From JBAMOY01 sp037071015 (GTDB lineage Bacteria > Bacillota_I > Bacilli_A > RF39 > UBA660): a stretch of DNA of 64,000 nucleotides. The position numbers and the translations under genes were made by a program. The stretch covers positions 1,054,001-1,118,000 of the forward strand of contig JBAMOY010000001.1 of assembly GCA_037071015.1 (NCBI GenBank), in the 5' to 3' direction. Positions 37,477 through 47,120 of this stretch are shown in pieces. The first letter of the stretch is position 1. Each line of letters opens with the position of its first letter. The notes beneath the pieces were generated by a model. It did no database searches. It saw only the letters and a program-made list of their open reading frames with translations, and was not told where the DNA came from.

Positions 37477-39423
37477 AATTGCTTTGGCAAGTTCTTCCTT
37501 AGTCATTTTAGAATATCCCTTAATTTCTTTTTCTTTAGCAATATTACGTAATTCCTCAAGCGTTTTATCAAGTATATCCTCATTATAATTAGGCATATGT
37601 CCGTTTTTTACCAAATAATCTATTTCTTCTTTCGTTATTGTTTCGTTTTCAAGTAAAGCATTAGCTATAAGATCTAATAAATCTCTATTAGCTTTAATTA
37701 TATCAGTTGTTTTTTTATAACATTCATTAATAATTTTACGTTGTTCTTGATCAATTTCAAAAGCTACCTGACTTGAAAAATTACGACTTTTATTATAGTC
37801 ACGGCCTAAAAATACACTAGACTCTTGGTGTTCAAATTGCACCGGTCCTAAATCACTCATGCCATATTCTGTTACCATAGCACGCGCAATTTTAGTTGCC
37901 TTTTCAAAATCATTATGTGCACCAGTTGTAACTTCTTTGAACATCAATTCTTCAGCAACTCTTCCTCCAAGCAAACCACTAATAGTTTCTAAAAGTTCTG
38001 TTTTAGTCTGAAGATACGTTTCTTCCTTAGGCAACATTAAATTATAACCGCCAGCCGCGCCACGTGGTATAATGGTAATTTTTTGAACATCATTTGCTCC
38101 ATCCAACTTCAAACCCACAACGGCATGACCAGCTTCATGATAAGCAACGACTTTCTTTTCTTTTTCATTATATTTATGGCTCTTTTTGGCAGGACCCATT
38201 AAAACACGATCATGTGCTTCATCTATTTCGGCCATACTTATAGAATCTTTGTTTCGACGAACAGCTAATAAGGCCGCTTCATTTAATAAATTCTCTAAAT
38301 CAGCTCCACTAAATCCAACTGTTCTTTTAGCAATATTTTTTAAATTAACTGTTTTATCAAAAGTTTTACCCTTGGCATGAACATTTAAAATCTCTTCTCT
38401 ACCTTTAATATCAGGAAGATTAACTGTTACCTGACGATCAAAACGACCAGGACGCAATAGAGCAGGATCTAAAACATCTGGACGATTAGTTGCCGCGATG
38501 ATTATAATTCCTTCATTTGCTCCAAAACCATCCATTTCTGTTAAGAGTTGATTTAATGTTTGCTCGCGTTCATCATGACCCCCACCTAAACCAGCTCCAC
38601 GTTGACGACCAACAGCATCGATTTCATCGATAAAAATCAAACAAGGGGCATTATGTTTAGCTTGCTTAAACATATCACGAACACGACTTGCACCAACTCC
38701 GACAAATAATTCCACAAAATCTGAACCACTTATATAATAAAATGGCACATTAGCTTCACCAGCAACTGCACGAGCTAATAATGTCTTCCCAGTTCCCGGA
38801 GGACCAACCAATAATACTCCCTTTGGAATTCTAGCACCCAAACGTTGGAATTTCTTTGGGTTTTTTAAAAAATCAATTAACTCTGAAACTTCCTCTTTTT
38901 CTTCATCTAAACCAGCAACTTGCTCAAAAGTAACTTTTTTACTATCCTCATTCAAACGAGCCCGACTTTTGCCAAAGTCCATTGATTTATTTGCTGAATT
39001 CATTTGACGAGTAATAAAGAAGAAAGCAACACCAATTAATAATACCATTGGTAAAACATTAACTAAAAATAACAGTAATGTGCTAGACTCAGGGTCATTT
39101 TCGGTGTTTACTTTAAAACCAAAATTTTCTTCAGCTTTTAATATTTTAGTCATTACTTCATCAGACATAGGAACACGGACGAAAAAACTTTCATCTTGAT
39201 TATAATTTTCAAGTATCCCTGTAATCTCATATACACTAGCACGACTACGAGGTGTTATAACAATTTCCTCAACCTTACCTTCTTCTGCTAGATTCATAAA
39301 CTTATCATATGTTAATACATTAACCTTTTGGTTCAAAATGCCAAAAAAGTACATTACACAAATGATAAATATAAAAATAAATATATATGGAAAAAGACCT
39401 CTTTTAATTGTTTTTTTATTCAT
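37462..39423 (-). CDS. ftsH: ATP-dependent zinc metalloprotease FtsH with Rho_N-like tail
   Basis: 653 residues. Two TM helices flank an extracytoplasmic domain (about 7-28 and 110-130); AAA domain with GPPGTGKT and [13 protein letters not shown], the second region of homology [21 protein letters not shown]; protease HEAGH with third ligand Asp further on. After the protease helices the last 35 residues ([19 protein letters not shown] then [11 protein letters not shown]) match the Rho_N/SAP-like module. Membrane protein quality control. Follows tilS by 16 bp; hpt, often between them, is absent. Confidence 0.97.
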   Translation of the reverse strand: MNKKTIKRGLFPYIFIFIFIICVMYFFGILNQKVNVLTYDKFMNLAEEGKVEEIVITPRSRASVYEITGILENYNQDESFFVRVPMSDEVMTKILKAEENFGFKVNTENDPESSTLLLFLVNVLPMVLLIGVAFFFITRQMNSANKSMDFGKSRARLNEDSKKVTFEQVAGLDEEKEEVSELIDFLKNPKKFQRLGARIPKGVLLVGPPGTGKTLLARAVAGEANVPFYYISGSDFVELFVGVGASRVRDMFKQAKHNAPCLIFIDEIDAVGRQRGAGLGGGHDEREQTLNQLLTEMDGFGANEGIIIIAATNRPDVLDPALLRPGRFDRQVTVNLPDIKGREEILNVHAKGKTFDKTVNLKNIAKRTVGFSGADLENLLNEAALLAVRRNKDSISMAEIDEAHDRVLMGPAKKSHKYNEKEKKVVAYHEAGHAVVGLKLDGANDVQKITIIPRGAAGGYNLMLPKEETYLQTKTELLETISGLLGGRVAEELMFKEVTTGAHNDFEKATKIARAMVTEYGMSDLGPVQFEHQESSVFLGRDYNKSRNFSSQVAFEIDQEQRKIINECYKKTTDIIKANRDLLDLIANALLENETITKEEIDYLVKNGHMPNYNEDILDKTLEELRNIAKEKEIKGYSKMTKEELAKAIEEQE

Positions 39424-39439
39424 TTATTTTGCTCCTTTC

Positions 39440-40786
39440 TTAATTGTACTTAAGTATTATATCATATTTTTCATACATTTGCTTATCAAATTTACTTTTC
39501 TTAAGCCCCGGTAACCAGATAATTTCACCATTATTATCTGTTACAATAGGCCAAGTATCTCTTTCTTTTATGCTAATCTTTTTATCAGTAAAAATATCAT
39601 TTACTTTTCTTTTCCCATTCATACCTTTAACAGCAAGTTTATCGCCATTATTTCTCGTTCTAACATGAATTGGTAAAGATATCTCACAGCTATTTAACAA
39701 ACACACATAATTGCTGTTTTTTTCAGTAGAATTAATTATTTCAATCGTATGCCCATTAGGCAAATCTACATATTTATCAAATATAATGTTATATTTTTTC
39801 GGTATCAAATTTTGCTTTTCTAAACTTAAATTATCATAATCTTTAATAGCTATAACATTATTGGGCAATTCTATACTTGTATTAGACTTGCCATTATTTA
39901 TCAAACGATATAAGGCATCAACATGACGCTTAGTAATTTTATTTATTTCCTCTTTATAATATGAATTTAGCCATTTGTGTAGAATATTAATTTGAATTAA
40001 TTTTTCTTCCATTACCATTTTATTAATATCTAAATTATTGTCAATACATATTAATTGATATTTAGACATCACAATTTTATCAACATAATTATAATAGTCA
40101 AATAAAACCTCACTAAATTGAGAGAATTTATTTAAAATGTTAGAATTTTCTTCCTTCAGCTTAGGAATAACATACTTTCTAAAACGATTTCGCGTATAAG
40201 TATCTTTAATATTAGATCTATCTATAGCATATGGGACGCCCTTTTTTTTAACATAAAATAACAAATCATCCTTTGAAACATTTATAAGTGGCCTAATAAC
40301 ACTATATTTATCTAACAACGAAACTTTTGCAAAACCAGCATAACCTTTAAGCGTAGACCCACGATTTATACGCATTAAAATAGTTTCTGCTAAATCATCA
40401 GCGTGATGAGCTGTAAATAAATATTTAGCTTGATATTTTTTAATAAGCTTTTCAAAAAATTCATAACGTTTCTTTCTAGCATCATCATGAAAATTACCTT
40501 TATTATAGGTTAAAATTTCCATATATTCAAAAATCACATCATTTTTATGACAATAATTTTCAACCATATCTTTTTCTTGTTTACTTTCGATACGCATATT
40601 ATGATTAACATGAGCACAAATTATTTTAAAACCTAATTTTGTTTTAACATCTATTAACAGTGATAATAACGCCATGGAATCTGGACCACCAGAAACGGCT
40701 ACGACAATAACATCATTACCATTCAATTGATAGTTGTTTAAGATATCTAAATAAACTTGTCTCATCATTTCACTCTTCTTTACCAT
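39440..40786 (-). CDS. tilS: tRNA(Ile)-lysidine synthetase
   Basis: 448 residues. PP-loop VAVSGGPDSMAL; TAHHADDLAETILMRINRGS; C-terminal domains with RTRNNGDKLAVKGMNGKRKVNDIFTDKKI and WLPGLKKS. Converts C34 of tRNA-Ile (CAU) to lysidine so that it reads AUA. Overlaps ung by 7 bp. Confidence 0.95.
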   Translation of the reverse strand: MVKKSEMMRQVYLDILNNYQLNGNDVIVVAVSGGPDSMALLSLLIDVKTKLGFKIICAHVNHNMRIESKQEKDMVENYCHKNDVIFEYMEILTYNKGNFHDDARKKRYEFFEKLIKKYQAKYLFTAHHADDLAETILMRINRGSTLKGYAGFAKVSLLDKYSVIRPLINVSKDDLLFYVKKKGVPYAIDRSNIKDTYTRNRFRKYVIPKLKEENSNILNKFSQFSEVLFDYYNYVDKIVMSKYQLICIDNNLDINKMVMEEKLIQINILHKWLNSYYKEEINKITKRHVDALYRLINNGKSNTSIELPNNVIAIKDYDNLSLEKQNLIPKKYNIIFDKYVDLPNGHTIEIINSTEKNSNYVCLLNSCEISLPIHVRTRNNGDKLAVKGMNGKRKVNDIFTDKKISIKERDTWPIVTDNNGEIIWLPGLKKSKFDKQMYEKYDIILKYN

Positions 40787-41430
40787 TTTATTTCATCTTC
40801 ACCAATATCTCTTAATATTTTATTTATTTTAGAAAATGGTCTACTGCCAAAAAAACCACGATTAGCTGATAATGGTGATGGATGAGGACTTTCTATTATA
40901 TAGTGTTGGCGATTAGTAATCAAGATTTTTTTACTTCTTGCATAACTACCCCATAAAACAAATATAACAGGTTTAGTTCTATTATTTAAAATTTTTATTA
41001 TATTATCTGTAAATATTTCCCACCCATGATCTTTATGAGATAACGGACGATCCTTAACTACAGTCATAATTGCATTTAATAAAAGAATCCCTTGCTTCGT
41101 CCAATCTGTTAAATTATTATCAGTTCTCACTACACCAACATCATCTTTTAACTCTTTAAAAATATTATTTAAAGAAGGAGGACGTTTAACATCAGTAGCC
41201 ACTGAAAAAGAAAGACCATGAGCTTCCCCATAACCATGATATGGATCTTGCCCTAAAATAACCACTTTAACTTGGTCATAATCGGTATTGCGGAGTGCAT
41301 TAAAAATATCTTTATAGGGTGGATATACCGTTTTGGTAGCATATTCTTGACGAACAAATTTACCTAGTTTTTTAAAATAATCACTTTTAAAATCCTGTTC
41401 TAATACTTGATCCCACTTTTTGTTTACCAT
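40780..41430 (-). CDS. ung: uracil-DNA glycosylase
   Basis: 216 residues. Catalytic GQDPYHG, FVLWGSYARSKK and HPSPLSANRGFFGSRPF with the catalytic His. Removes uracil from DNA. Lies between rsmA and tilS. The dUTPase gene at 45783 is a functional companion. Confidence 0.97.
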   Translation of the reverse strand: MVNKKWDQVLEQDFKSDYFKKLGKFVRQEYATKTVYPPYKDIFNALRNTDYDQVKVVILGQDPYHGYGEAHGLSFSVATDVKRPPSLNNIFKELKDDVGVVRTDNNLTDWTKQGILLLNAIMTVVKDRPLSHKDHGWEIFTDNIIKILNNRTKPVIFVLWGSYARSKKILITNRQHYIIESPHPSPLSANRGFFGSRPFSKINKILRDIGEDEIKW

Positions 41431-41439
41431 ATTACCACC

Positions 41440-42267
41440 TTACAAACTATTTGCAATATCAATATATACATCTAAATCTAATTGTTCAGCACGGACATTT
41501 AAATCCAAATTATATTTATTTAATACCGACTCTATTTTTTGCAGATCATAGCCCTTTAAATTATTTCGCAAATTTTTTCTTTTTTGACGAAATGCATCCC
41601 TAATTAAGCTAAATAACTTTTCTTCATTATGACATTTATTTTCATGCGTTTTACGAGATAATGTAACTACTACACTATCTATATTAGGCTTTGGCAAAAA
41701 CACATTACGACTTACATCTAACTCCTTTTTTATGTCAAAATAATAATTTAAAAAGACAGTTAATGAACCATAATCTCTACTATTAGGCTTAGCTTTAAAA
41801 CGATCACCAACTTCTTTTTGAACCATAACTATTAATTTGTCAATAGGGAGATGATCATCAATTATCTTAGTAATTATTGGTGTTGTAATATAATATGGCA
41901 AATTAGCCACAACGTAAATTTTTGAATATTTGTATTTTTTAAGTTCATTACAAACATTCTGTTTTAAAAAATCCTCATATATTACTTTTACATTATCCAT
42001 ACCAGATAAATTGTCGTTTAAAATTGGTTGCAACGTTTTATCTATCTCATAACACACCACAAATCCAGATACATTAGCCAACTTATAAGTTAAAGCTCCG
42101 GCCCCTGGTCCTATTTCAATAACTAAAGTATCTTTATCTAAATTAGCTTTCATTATAATACTATCAATAATATTTTCATCGACAATAAAATTTTGGCCAA
42201 ACTTTTTTTTAAACATAAAAGAATTATCGTTCAAAATTTCTTTTATTTTTTTAGGCGAATAAAACAT
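41440..42267 (-). CDS. rsmA: 16S rRNA (adenine1518/1519-N6)-dimethyltransferase
   Basis: 275 residues from ATG 42267 with GGAG 7 nt upstream. KKFGQNFIVDENII, IGPGAGALTYKLA and NLPYYITTPII are the KsgA signatures. Dimethylates A1518/A1519 late in 30S maturation. It follows the 3D-domain gene as in Bacillus ksgA-yabE, but rnmV is missing. Confidence 0.96.
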   Translation of the reverse strand: MFYSPKKIKEILNDNSFMFKKKFGQNFIVDENIIDSIIMKANLDKDTLVIEIGPGAGALTYKLANVSGFVVCYEIDKTLQPILNDNLSGMDNVKVIYEDFLKQNVCNELKKYKYSKIYVVANLPYYITTPIITKIIDDHLPIDKLIVMVQKEVGDRFKAKPNSRDYGSLTVFLNYYFDIKKELDVSRNVFLPKPNIDSVVVTLSRKTHENKCHNEEKLFSLIRDAFRQKRKNLRNNLKGYDLQKIESVLNKYNLDLNVRAEQLDLDVYIDIANSL

Positions 42268-42375
42268 ATAATCACTCCTGAAATTATTATATAACAATAA
42301 TTCAAATGAAACAATCCATATTATCTAAAAACAGAGACTCTAAATATTATAATTAAAAAAGATTATTTTTCCTTC

Positions 42376-42398
42376 AAAAAAAGAGACTAATGTCTCTA
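42376..42398 (-). terminator. intrinsic terminator after the 3D-domain gene
   Basis: AGAGAC-ATTA-GTCTCT followed by seven T on the minus strand, 1 bp after the stop codon. Confidence 0.8.
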
Positions 42399-43106
42399 TT
42401 ACCAACCATATCTTTTTATCGTAAAAGTTGTGGACGATGATGATAGACCACCAACTCGGGCTTCAGCTTGACTTGAAAAAGCGAGATCCATCCATACTTC
42501 GTTATTATTCTTCCATGCATTAATCATAGAACCACCAGTGTCTAAAACTACACCTAAGAAAGGTTCTGTCTTTCCGTTATTAACTTCTACTATTGTACCA
42601 CAAGGAAACTTATCGCGTGCAGCTGCTAAAATCCTTACTTGACCAAATTGACTATCCTCATAAAAATAGCCATCGTTTATTAAACTATGTTTAGTATTTT
42701 CTTTTGTATAGCAAGCAACATTCCCAACCGTACTACAACCAGGACAATCTGGACCATAACTGGTTAATTTACCAATAAATTGATTAGTAGGAGCAGTACC
42801 AACTTCAATAATTTCTGGAACCATATTTTTAACTACTACACTATCTTTGCCATCTTTTCCTACATATATAATGCCATTTTCTCCTGGTTGTTTTACTATT
42901 TTAGTATCAGAAGATAAATTAGAATTATATATAATTTTAGTATCATATTCTAAAACTTGGTTAACAATATCTGAACTCTTTTTAGAGTTCAAATTACTAG
43001 CTTCCAATGATTTCTCACTATAACCCGAAATATCAAATAGCGATATAAACGACATGGTTAAAATGCCAACCCATTTTCCGATTAACTGTAATAAATATAT
43101 ATTCAT
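42399..43106 (-). CDS. 3D-domain cell-wall protein (YabE/YuiC-like)
   Basis: 235 residues from ATG 43106 (GAGGTGA upstream). Hydrophobic N-terminus (about 1-25), Ser/Lys-rich linker, then a region resembling the end of a G5 domain (VPEIIEVGT) and a C-terminal 3D domain with LTSYGPDCPGCST, AARDKFPCGTIVEV and VVLDTGGSMI whose acidic residues form the MltA-like catalytic site. Predicted lytic transglycosylase of the resuscitation factor/YabE type. Two Cys pairs in the domain are unusual. Confidence 0.8.
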   Translation of the reverse strand: MNIYLLQLIGKWVGILTMSFISLFDISGYSEKSLEASNLNSKKSSDIVNQVLEYDTKIIYNSNLSSDTKIVKQPGENGIIYVGKDGKDSVVVKNMVPEIIEVGTAPTNQFIGKLTSYGPDCPGCSTVGNVACYTKENTKHSLINDGYFYEDSQFGQVRILAAARDKFPCGTIVEVNNGKTEPFLGVVLDTGGSMINAWKNNNEVWMDLAFSSQAEARVGGLSSSSTTFTIKRYGW

Positions 43107-43144
43107 TAAAGTCACCTCATCATTGTACTAATATACTATCATAT

Positions 43145-43909
43145 TTATATTTTTAAGTCAAATTGACTCTTAGCATTTTTCGTTGTAATATAAAGCACTT
43201 CCTCTGTGGTAATACCTTTAATCTCTGCTATTTTATTAGCTATCAATGGAATATTTAAAGGTGTATTTTTTTGTCCTCTAAAAGGTTCTGGTGTTAAATA
43301 AGGACTGTCCGTCTCTAATAATATTCTATTCATATCTAAACTTTTTACCACTTCCTTTAACTTTCTTTCATTTTTGAAAGTTAAAACACCACCTATTCCA
43401 AACATCACATCCATTTTCAAAAACTTTTGAGCCATTTCCTTTGACGAACTATAACAATGGAGAATAACTCTCAAATTTTGATTTTTTTTATAATATTCAT
43501 ATAAAATACTATAAGTATCTTCAATTGCATCACGACTATGAACAATAATTGGCTTATTATAGGTCAATGCCATTTCTATTTGTTTTTTAAATATTAATTG
43601 TTGTTTTTCTATGTTATCTTTCCGCCAATAATAATCTAAACCGATTTCACCAATGGCTACGACATTAGGATTGTCTAAATTTTTCCTAATAAAAGCTAAA
43701 TCACTATCTTTATAAATATCTGCTGATTCAGGATGAATTCCAATAGCAGCATATACATTTTTATTTTTATTAGAAACATTTATAGCATCAATATTAGTAT
43801 CTAAATCAACCCCATTAACAATTATCATATTCTTTTTTAGCTTCTTTATTAAAATATCTAAGTTTTCATAATTATCATTTGTTAAATGACAATGAGTATC
43901 TACAAACAT
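43145..43909 (-). CDS. tatD: TatD-family metal-dependent DNase
   Basis: 254 residues from ATG 43909 (GGTGATAT upstream). FVDTHCHLTND metal site, AIGEIGLDYYW, PIIVHSRDA, HCYSSS and LLETDSPYLTP. 3'-5' exonuclease type with roles in DNA repair or RNA maturation. The order metG-tatD-3D protein-rsmA is the Bacillus metS-yabD-yabE-ksgA order. Confidence 0.95.
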   Translation of the reverse strand: MFVDTHCHLTNDNYENLDILIKKLKKNMIIVNGVDLDTNIDAINVSNKNKNVYAAIGIHPESADIYKDSDLAFIRKNLDNPNVVAIGEIGLDYYWRKDNIEKQQLIFKKQIEMALTYNKPIIVHSRDAIEDTYSILYEYYKKNQNLRVILHCYSSSKEMAQKFLKMDVMFGIGGVLTFKNERKLKEVVKSLDMNRILLETDSPYLTPEPFRGQKNTPLNIPLIANKIAEIKGITTEEVLYITTKNAKSQFDLKI

Positions 43910-43919
43910 ATATATCACC

Positions 43920-43950
43920 AAAAAAATTATATCATACATGATATAATTTT
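43920..43950 (-). terminator. intrinsic terminator of the small gene at 43949-44119
   Basis: Perfect 13-bp inverted repeat AAAATTATATCAT/ATGATATAATTTT with a 2-bp centre, followed by seven T on the minus strand. The first arm overlaps the stop codon of the small gene. Confidence 0.6.
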
Positions 43951-44119
43951 AGGAACAACGGTTGCTAATATAATATCTAATAGCACCATAATTTACTATA
44001 ATAAAATATACGACATTCAACAAATTTATTTCTTCAATAACACCATTCAAAGCAAACAGCTGTAAAACAAATAATACAATCGACATACTTCTAGTATCAT
44101 TTCTTTCATCTGTAGTCAT
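43949..44119 (-). CDS. predicted 56-residue membrane protein
   Basis: Starts MTTDERNDTRSMSIVLFVLQ, then about two hydrophobic stretches (13-28 and 33-46), ending in RYYISNRCS. AAGGGAAA lies 8 nt upstream of the ATG, a plausible promoter is at 44149-44178, and a good terminator overlaps the stop. These three signals together support a real gene. Nothing similar is known to me. Confidence 0.5.
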   Translation of the reverse strand: MTTDERNDTRSMSIVLFVLQLFALNGVIEEINLLNVVYFIIVNYGAIRYYISNRCS

Positions 44120-44148
44120 ATTTTATTTCCCTTTCTAAACACAAGTTT

Positions 44149-44178
44149 AATATAACACTAGTTAGTAGCTTATTGCAA
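44149..44178 (-). promoter_or_regulatory. putative promoter of the 56-residue gene
   Basis: TTGCAA (44173-44178), 18-bp spacer, TATATT (44149-44154) on the minus strand. Confidence 0.45.
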
Positions 44179-44221
44179 ACCATTTTAAAAATTATTAAAG
44201 TATTATTGACAATGTTTGACA

Positions 44222-45781
44222 TTAATTAGTGTGTTCTTGGAAATATTTTTCTTTGTCTATTCGTAAAAATATTGGTTTTGGATCCTTTAATTTTATGCCA
44301 AAATCAAAACCATCAAAATTTTTCAATGAATCATAAAATATATTTTCTGTATTTAATTGATTAAAAATTTCTTTAGCAGTGTCAGGTAAAAAAGCCTGCA
44401 ATAATACTGCTCCATGGCGAATTGCTTCTAATAAATTATATAAAACAGTTGCCAAACGATCTCTCTTATCTGGATCTTTAGCTAAAGTCCAAGGCATTGT
44501 TTCATCAATATACTTATTACTCCTTCTAAAAATCTCAAAAATATCATCAATTGCATCAGCAATTCTAATATCATTCATCTTTTCATCTACTCTTTTTGGT
44601 ATAGAAAGGACTAAATCAATTAATTCTTGATCTACATCCTCATTAACATGAGGATTATTAACAATACCATCAAAATATTTATGTGACATACTTATCGTTC
44701 TATTAACTAAATTGCCTAAAATATTAGCTAAATCGGTATTTATTCTTTCAATTAGCAATTCTCTTGTAAAAGTTCCATCACTACCATATGGTATTTCATG
44801 TAAAAAATAATATCGTACTGCATCAACACCAAAATCAGCCACTAAATCATCAGCATACACAATATTTCCTTTAGATTTACTCATTTTATCTGAACCAAAC
44901 AACACCCATGGATGGCCAAATATCTGCTTTGGCAACTCTAAATTTAATGCTTTTAAAATTATTGGCCAATATATCGTATGAAACCTCAAAATATCTTTTC
45001 CAATTAAATGTAAATCAGCTGGCCAATATTTTTTAAAATTATCATCACTATTGCCATCAACATCATAACCTAAAAAAGTAATATAATTGCTTAGAGCATC
45101 AATCCAAACATATATTACATGATCCTGGTCAAAGGTAACTGGGACACCCCATTTAAATGACGTTCTAGATACACAAAGATCCTGTAGCCCTGGTTTTATA
45201 AAGTTATTCATAATTTCATTTTTTCTACTTTCAGGAATAATAAAATCTGGATGTGTTTCTATATAAGCTTCAAGCCATTTAGAATAATTAGATAGTTTTA
45301 AAAAATATGCCTCTTCTCGAGCCTTTTTAACTTCCCTACCACAATCAGGACATTTTCCATCTATTAATTGTGATTCAGTAAAGAATGATTCACATGGAGT
45401 ACAATATAAGCCTTCGTATTGTCCCTTATATATATCACCCTGTTGATATAATTTTTCAAAAATTTTAGAAACTTGTTCCATATGTGAACAATTGGTTGTT
45501 CGTACAAATTTATCATAACTAGTATTCATTACATCCCAAATGCGTCGAACTTCAAGTGCTATCTCATCAACATACTCTTGAGGCTGCTTATTAACTTCGA
45601 TGGCTTTTTCTTCGATTTTTTGTCCATGTTCATCAGTACCTGTTTGAAAATATACATCATAACCCAATAACCTTTTATAACGAGCAATAGCATCAGCCAA
45701 AACTATTTCATAAGTATTTCCAATATGAGGCTTAGCTGAAGTATAAGCTATAGCTGTTGAAATATAATATTTTTCTTTCAT
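44222..45781 (-). CDS. metG: methionyl-tRNA synthetase
   Basis: 519 residues from ATG 45781 (AAGGAGGGA 4 nt upstream); a longer frame would overlap dut. Class I signatures: AYTSAKPHIGNTYE (HIGH-type) and KMSKSKGN. The zinc knuckle has CTPC and CPDC, four Cys. The C-terminal tRNA-binding EMAP-like domain of Bacillus MetS (about 660 aa) is absent. Read from the T-box at 46281-46506 after dut. Confidence 0.97.
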   Translation of the reverse strand: MKEKYYISTAIAYTSAKPHIGNTYEIVLADAIARYKRLLGYDVYFQTGTDEHGQKIEEKAIEVNKQPQEYVDEIALEVRRIWDVMNTSYDKFVRTTNCSHMEQVSKIFEKLYQQGDIYKGQYEGLYCTPCESFFTESQLIDGKCPDCGREVKKAREEAYFLKLSNYSKWLEAYIETHPDFIIPESRKNEIMNNFIKPGLQDLCVSRTSFKWGVPVTFDQDHVIYVWIDALSNYITFLGYDVDGNSDDNFKKYWPADLHLIGKDILRFHTIYWPIILKALNLELPKQIFGHPWVLFGSDKMSKSKGNIVYADDLVADFGVDAVRYYFLHEIPYGSDGTFTRELLIERINTDLANILGNLVNRTISMSHKYFDGIVNNPHVNEDVDQELIDLVLSIPKRVDEKMNDIRIADAIDDIFEIFRRSNKYIDETMPWTLAKDPDKRDRLATVLYNLLEAIRHGAVLLQAFLPDTAKEIFNQLNTENIFYDSLKNFDGFDFGIKLKDPKPIFLRIDKEKYFQEHTN

Positions 45782-45782
45782 A

Positions 45783-46268
45783 TTATCCCTCCTTATTTGT
45801 CGAACCAATTCCACCAGTTCGTTCATTTAATATTTTCTCTTCATTATCGATAGTATAATATTTCATAAAAATCCCCTGGGCAATGGCTTCACCTTCTTTT
45901 ACATTATAATTAGTTAAACCATGATTTTGCAAAGATATCCATATATGACCCTCATTTGAAGGATTATCACTATAATCATAATCAATAATACCAACTTGAT
46001 TACACATTCTAACGTTATATTTAAATCCCATACTACTACGAACTGTTATCATCAGAAATTCATCACTATTCATATATACTTTAACACCAGTTGGAATTTT
46101 CTTCACTTCACCAGGTTTTAAAACTAGAGATTTGATGGCAAAAAAATCATACCCAGCACTATTTTTCGTACTTCGTTTTGGCAACATATAGTTATCATAA
46201 ATATTCCTACTATCAATGATATCTTTTTTAAACTGTGCAAAACTAATTTTTTCAAATTTTCTCATCAT
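45783..46268 (-). CDS. dut: dUTP diphosphatase-like protein
   Basis: 161 residues. The five dUTPase motifs in order: SAGYDFFA, VRSSMG, GIIDYDYSDNPSNEGHIWISLQNHG (motif 3 with the catalytic Asp, with a 6-residue insertion), IAQGIFM and the C-terminal RTGGIGSTNKEG P-loop-like arm. Hydrolyses dUTP to dUMP, preventing uracil incorporation. It is the first gene after the T-box and 1 bp ahead of metG. GAGGTGAT precedes two consecutive ATGs; either may be used. Confidence 0.88.
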   Translation of the reverse strand: MMRKFEKISFAQFKKDIIDSRNIYDNYMLPKRSTKNSAGYDFFAIKSLVLKPGEVKKIPTGVKVYMNSDEFLMITVRSSMGFKYNVRMCNQVGIIDYDYSDNPSNEGHIWISLQNHGLTNYNVKEGEAIAQGIFMKYYTIDNEEKILNERTGGIGSTNKEG

Positions 46269-46280
46269 ATCACCTCATTG

Positions 46281-46506
46281 ATAAAAATAAAAAATCACAT
46301 CCTTAATAAGGACGTGATTAACGTGGTACCACCTTAATTCATGTATTTTTCAATACAACTCAAATATTTAACGCATATATACGTCATAATCTACATATCG
46401 ATTATGCAATTCCAGAACCATTCCGTATAACTATCTTTATCCATTCGCACCAACCATGGATTCTCTTAAAAGCATTGTTAAATTTCTTTCCTTCTAAATC
46501 TTTAAT
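46281..46506 (-). promoter_or_regulatory. T-box riboswitch, probable Met (AUG) specifier
   Basis: The T-box sequence AAGGTGGTACCACG is at 46322-46335. Stem I elements AAGAGAATCC and GGTTGGTGCG are at 46441-46466. The specifier, inferred from position, is AUG in GGAAUGGUUCUGG (46419-46421). The terminator is AATCAC(A)TCCTT...AAGGA(C)GTGATT at 46293-46319 followed by a T-run. Uncharged tRNA-Met binding would stabilise the antiterminator and let transcription continue into dut-metG. Confidence 0.92.
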
Positions 46507-46512
46507 GATATG

Positions 46513-46541
46513 ATTATAACATATTAATAACTAATCTTCAA
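46513..46541 (-). promoter_or_regulatory. promoter of the T-box-dut-metG transcript
   Basis: TTGAAG (46536-46541), 17-bp spacer, TATAAT with extended TGT (46513-46518) on the minus strand. The -35 lies inside the 3' end of spoVT. Confidence 0.65.
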
Positions 46542-47064
46542 GATATTTAGATAGAAATTGCGCAGCTATTTGCACAATTCGTTCATCAATTTCCATTGTT
46601 TTCTCTTCCTCTGAAAAAATTATAACCAATCCTAAAGCATCCCCGTTAGCAACTATAGTATTAATAGTATATGTACATTCTATCCCATCACCCTCAATAA
46701 TGCTTAATTCTTTTTGATGCTTTTCTAATATATTTTCACGGCGTTGAATATAATCATCAAGTTGTTTGCTTATTGGCTGGTTAATGAATTGTTTTTTCTT
46801 TTCACCAGTAAAAGCAATGATATTATCAGTATCAGTTATAACTACATTTTTTTTAATAAAAGCATTTATCGAATCTGTAAATGATTGCGCAAAATCAGTA
46901 ATCTTATTCATTAATGAAAATTTCTGTAAAACTATACGATTTTCATTTTCAATAAATATTTCTAAATTCTCTCCGTCATGAATTCTCAGACTTTTTCTAA
47001 TTTCTTTTGGTATAACTATTCTCCCAAGATCATCAATTCGTCTAATTACACCGGTAGATTTCAT
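46531..47064 (-). CDS. spoVT: transcriptional regulator SpoVT-like (AbrB/GAF)
   Basis: 177 residues. N-terminal SpoVT/AbrB swapped-hairpin DNA-binding domain: STGVIRRIDDLGRIVIPKEIRKSL, IHDGENLEIF. C-terminal GAF-like domain (about 60-175). In Bacillus SpoVT acts in the forespore; the same order (mfd then spoVT) holds here. In non-sporulating relatives it is probably a general regulator. Confidence 0.93.
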   Translation of the reverse strand: MKSTGVIRRIDDLGRIVIPKEIRKSLRIHDGENLEIFIENENRIVLQKFSLMNKITDFAQSFTDSINAFIKKNVVITDTDNIIAFTGEKKKQFINQPISKQLDDYIQRRENILEKHQKELSIIEGDGIECTYTINTIVANGDALGLVIIFSEEEKTMEIDERIVQIAAQFLSKYLED

Positions 47065-47120
47065 AAAATACCTCTCTTTCTATAAGTATTCTGTGAGAAA
47101 AGAGATATTTTATACTAATA

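Noticed and set aside
43923..43950. 13-bp inverted repeat as an operator for tatD
   Set aside because: The run of seven T directly after it on the minus strand and its position at the end of the small gene make an intrinsic terminator the better reading.
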